64,000 bases of DNA from Tunturiibacter empetritectus. Lineage in GTDB: Bacteria; Acidobacteriota; Terriglobia; Terriglobales; Acidobacteriaceae. Below the pieces are notes generated by a model. It did not search any database, was not told where the DNA came from, and was given only the letters and a program-made list of their open reading frames with translations. The stretch spans positions 1,736,001 to 1,800,000 of the forward strand of contig NZ_JACCCU010000001.1 of NCBI RefSeq assembly GCF_013410875.1, read 5' to 3'. Positions 62,201-64,000 of this stretch are shown here, piece after piece. Every line of letters begins with the position of its first letter. Position 1 is the first letter of the stretch. Made by a program: the position numbers and the translations under genes.

Positions 62201-63948
62201 CCCTCTGGGCGCACATCGACAACAACTCCACCATCGAGTTCACCGGAACCCTCACCCAACTTCACGACGACCTAAGACTCCTCCCCGCGCCCTTCTACGA
62301 CCCCCTCGTCAATCCGCATCCCGTCATCCCCATCGTCTTCCTCGGCCAGCCGTCTCCGAAGGCCCTCCAAGCCGCGGGCATCATCGCCTCGTGGTTCGGT
62401 ATTCTCGCCGACTCCCGCCCCATCCGCTTCCCAGTCACAGTCGAGACCATCCCCGTCGGCAACGCGATCGTCATCGGCCAGAATGGCCCATCGTTTCCCG
62501 CCGCCCTCCAGATCAACTCCATCGCCGGCCCCACCGTCGTCATGCGGCCGAACCCCTCAGATCCCTACTCAAAGCTCCTGATCCTGACCGGCGAAACTGA
62601 CTCCGACCTCCTCAACGCGGCCCTTGCTTTAACTCTCCAGCGCGACCTCCTGAGCGGCGATCGTGTGCGTATCCCCGCCATCAAAATGCCTGCGCCACGC
62701 GAAGCCGACGACGCACCACGCTGGCTCAGCACCGACAGAAACACTCCCATCGGCGACCTCCTCCAAACGAGCAGCCTCCAGACCGACGGCTCCAACCCGG
62801 TGGCCCTCTCCCTGCGCCTCCCGCCCGACCTCTTCTACGGCACGCGCCAGAATCTCGGCTTCCATCTCACCTATCGCTACAACGGCGTCCCCCTCTCCGA
62901 CGACAGCTCCCTCCAGGTCTATCTCAACGACGCCTACATCAACTCCACCCCGCTATCGCACACTGACAAAGCCGCCCCCGCGCGCATCGTCCCAATCCCC
63001 GTCTCGGACATGCGCCCCTTCTCGAACTCCATCCTGCTGCGCTTCTTCTTTCAGCTCGCCAAAAAACCTGATTGCCCCGACCCAGCCTCCCCGAACCTCC
63101 AGGGCTCCATCCTCAAAGACTCCTACCTCGACCTCAGGGATATCCCCCACTTAGCCGTTCTGCCAAATCTCGAGATCTTCGCCAACGCCGGCTATCCCTT
63201 CACCCGCAAAGCCGACCTATCCGACACCGCCGTCGTCCTGCCCGACAACCCCAGCCCCGAAGAGATTGAGCTCTATCTCACCCTCATGGCTCACTTCGGC
63301 GCCCAGACCGGCTACCCCGTCCTAAACGTTACCGTCACCAACGCCGAAGGCATGCGCACCGACGCCCACAAGGACTACCTCGTCCTCGGCACCGTCGACG
63401 ACCAGCCCGCCATCAGCCGCCTCAATCCATCACTCCCTGTCAGCGTCGATGGCAGCGGCTTACACATCCAGGACACCCAGGACTTCTTCGCCCAACTCCA
63501 GCACGCCTGGTGGAAGGTCCGCAGCTCCGACCACATCCAGTCCGGCCAGCTTGAAACCGCTGGCAGCATCCCCGACGCACTCATCGAAGGCGTCGAATGG
63601 CCCAGCGGATCCAGCCAGTCCGTCGTCGTCATCGCCTTGCGCGACAAAACCGTCATCCCCAACTTCCTCTCCACCTTCCTTCAAACCTCTCAGTCCTCCG
63701 ACATCTCCCAATCCGTAAGCGTGCTGCGCGACTCGCACTTCATCTCCTACCGCATCGGCAACGACGTCTACCGCGTAGGCTCCCTCTCGCTTTGGCTCCA
63801 GCTCAACATGCTCTTCGCCGACTACCAGTGGCTCATGGTCATATCCACCCTGGTCGTCTGCTTCCTCCTCGCCGTCATCCTGCGCTCTGCCCTGCGCCGC
63901 CGAGCCCGCGCCCGCCTCCAGGGAAACACCTACACCCACCCAGCCTGA
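59260..63948 (+). CDS. bcsAB: Fused cellulose synthase BcsA-BcsB
   Basis: A 1562-residue fusion. The BcsA half (about 1-735) has membrane helices and the family-2 transferase motifs DDGKREEF (about 189), VIFDCDHVPT (about 236), TEDAHTSLRM (about 333) and QRIRWARGM (about 370). A PilZ domain at about 585-690 has RQSVR and DMSSGG, the c-di-GMP-binding RxxxR and DxSxxG. A helix near 738 leads into a Ser/Pro/Gln linker and the periplasmic BcsB half (about 840-1520), with a final helix at about 1525-1545. It makes and exports beta-1,4-glucan under c-di-GMP control. ATG 59260 overlaps the bcsQ stop. Nothing is encoded from 63949 to the edge. Confidence 0.92.
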   Translation: MREGPLFDQIQSGDALFYKAIRLLILLSGVFLLAFTGILELTWPQQIVLGILTVALVIWMDRSSGSYLVTLTLMLASMFSTFRYGFWRVSTTLKFFRDPGSTWSILDGFFICLLLFAEIYAFVVLFLGFFQTLWPLRRTPVSLPDEITEWPAVDLLIPTYNEPLNVVKYTALAALNIDWPSDRLNVYLLDDGKREEFRQFAADAGIGYMTRDDNQHAKAGNINHALVQLNSPYVVIFDCDHVPTRSFLQITMGWFLRDQKLGMLQTPHHFYSPDPFERNLDQFRTIPNEGELFNGIVQDGNDFWNATFFCGSCAVIRRSALDQIGGIAVETVTEDAHTSLRMQRNGWNTAYINIPQAAGLATERLSGHIRQRIRWARGMVQILRTENPLFAGGLSLAQRLCYFNAMTHFLYALPRLIFLTAPLVYLIFGHVNLPGYWLLIFAYALPHLALANIANSRIQGQHRHSFWNQIYETVLAPYIFLPTLFALLNPRFGNFDVTAKGGVVTRRFFDSRIAQPFLFLSGLNAIGILCAIPRFIQFPGAGTPSPLHFIADMYDGGHPGTILMNLLWACFNMVILGVATSVAWESRQRRQSVRLPMSVPADVQLGNGTIVRGVTSDMSSGGLMVRIERAFTARIGDAVKLTLPVLDGSATLPATVVGIEGNAFRAQFAPLTLLEEEALTLVLYSRADTWLGWGESREADRPLTSLRRIVHLAGHGFARTFRSGAKAKEQKSSGELASSVVPLLVLVVLFCSSTLSAQIHPLHSTHFLLQNNSSTSPPAQTAPSAQTQPPVPAAPAPSAPAAQIPSSTETQQPPQNSPAVKPFLSYKAYAARLAAAQSAAAPPDTFDKVVSLTDLGVPRTIVMQGLDAFNTIHFALPQTQVVKTATMHLRYHVSPGLIPSLSHIKVSLNGTLFAALPVIDPHSASTTQATQTVTNPVPTQSADLLEATVTLPVDTLTRDNQLTFEFVGHYASQCEDPAHSTLWAHIDNNSTIEFTGTLTQLHDDLRLLPAPFYDPLVNPHPVIPIVFLGQPSPKALQAAGIIASWFGILADSRPIRFPVTVETIPVGNAIVIGQNGPSFPAALQINSIAGPTVVMRPNPSDPYSKLLILTGETDSDLLNAALALTLQRDLLSGDRVRIPAIKMPAPREADDAPRWLSTDRNTPIGDLLQTSSLQTDGSNPVALSLRLPPDLFYGTRQNLGFHLTYRYNGVPLSDDSSLQVYLNDAYINSTPLSHTDKAAPARIVPIPVSDMRPFSNSILLRFFFQLAKKPDCPDPASPNLQGSILKDSYLDLRDIPHLAVLPNLEIFANAGYPFTRKADLSDTAVVLPDNPSPEEIELYLTLMAHFGAQTGYPVLNVTVTNAEGMRTDAHKDYLVLGTVDDQPAISRLNPSLPVSVDGSGLHIQDTQDFFAQLQHAWWKVRSSDHIQSGQLETAGSIPDALIEGVEWPSGSSQSVVVIALRDKTVIPNFLSTFLQTSQSSDISQSVSVLRDSHFISYRIGNDVYRVGSLSLWLQLNMLFADYQWLMVISTLVVCFLLAVILRSALRRRARARLQGNTYTHPA

Positions 63949-64000
63949 CGCAACGAACTCCCCAAGCTACCTTAATCAGAAATCCCCCATCCGTCGTATC

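Noticed and set aside
1..64000. CRISPR arrays, transposases, integrases, phage genes, rRNA
   Set aside because: No regularly spaced repeats, no DDE/serine/tyrosine recombinase motifs, no phage structural proteins and no rRNA-like segments were seen.

Overview
The window looks like chromosome of an acidobacterium of the Acidobacteriaceae type (Edaphobacter/Granulicella/Terriglobus-like). The call rests on the moderately GC-rich coding sequence, a von Willebrand-like protein of the family expanded in Acidobacteria (35883-37457), a DUF1223 protein, a SCO protein with a C-x5-C metal site, a fused BcsA-BcsB cellulose synthase, and heptose (Gram-negative envelope) genes. This is inference from protein families; no rRNA is present. 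I see no prophage, insertion sequence, CRISPR array or replication origin. One tRNA gene, tRNA-Lys(UUU), is present.

Layout. 1-6402: end of an ABC exporter gene, a DUF1223 protein, HemW, threonine aldolase, and a CHASE3/PAS histidine kinase with a single-domain response regulator. 6562-13300: a complete phosphate regulon in one direction, phoB-phoR-pstS-pstC-pstA-pstB-phoU, with a Pho-box-like repeat before pstS and a strong terminator hairpin between pstS and pstC. 13344-20904: leftward genes for an AddAB/RecB-like helicase-nuclease pair and an MFS carrier. 20963-30776: a CusF-SCO copper protein, small secreted and membrane proteins, an ABC exporter, a methyltransferase, an oligopeptidase B-type peptidase, a DUF4142 protein, and a TPM-LemA pair. 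30850-31634: an anti-sigma kinase and STAS antagonist pair. 31879-39966: a pore-less PRC-MgtE_N-CBS protein and an atypical Nramp transporter, separated by a glycosyltransferase, GMC oxidoreductase, VWFA protein and aldo/keto reductase.

40124-47406: housekeeping and envelope genes: Nudix hydrolase, HAD phosphatase, LolA, pseudopilin, M16 peptidase, RlmN, YvcK/CofD-like factor and a TPR protein. 47574-56205: an envelope-sugar region with DUF4254, a GlcNAc-type glycosyltransferase, a GT9 heptosyltransferase, HldE, HldD, an ATP-grasp ligase and a membrane sulfatase-like enzyme. HldE and HldD make ADP-heptose and the GT9 enzyme is the likely user. 56414-63948: tRNA-Lys, a 437-base leader with several palindromes, then bcsQ and bcsAB (translationally coupled). 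BcsAB keeps its glycosyltransferase and PilZ c-di-GMP motifs.

No single spectacular new system is evident. The items most worth following are the pore-less MgtE_N sensor with a divergent Nramp protein; the CgeB/GMC/AKR cassette with a repeat embedded in the AKR gene; the palindromic element after rlmN; the 29-codon micro-ORF after the Nramp gene; the pstS/pstC attenuator; and the structured leader and long disordered N-terminus of the bcs operon.
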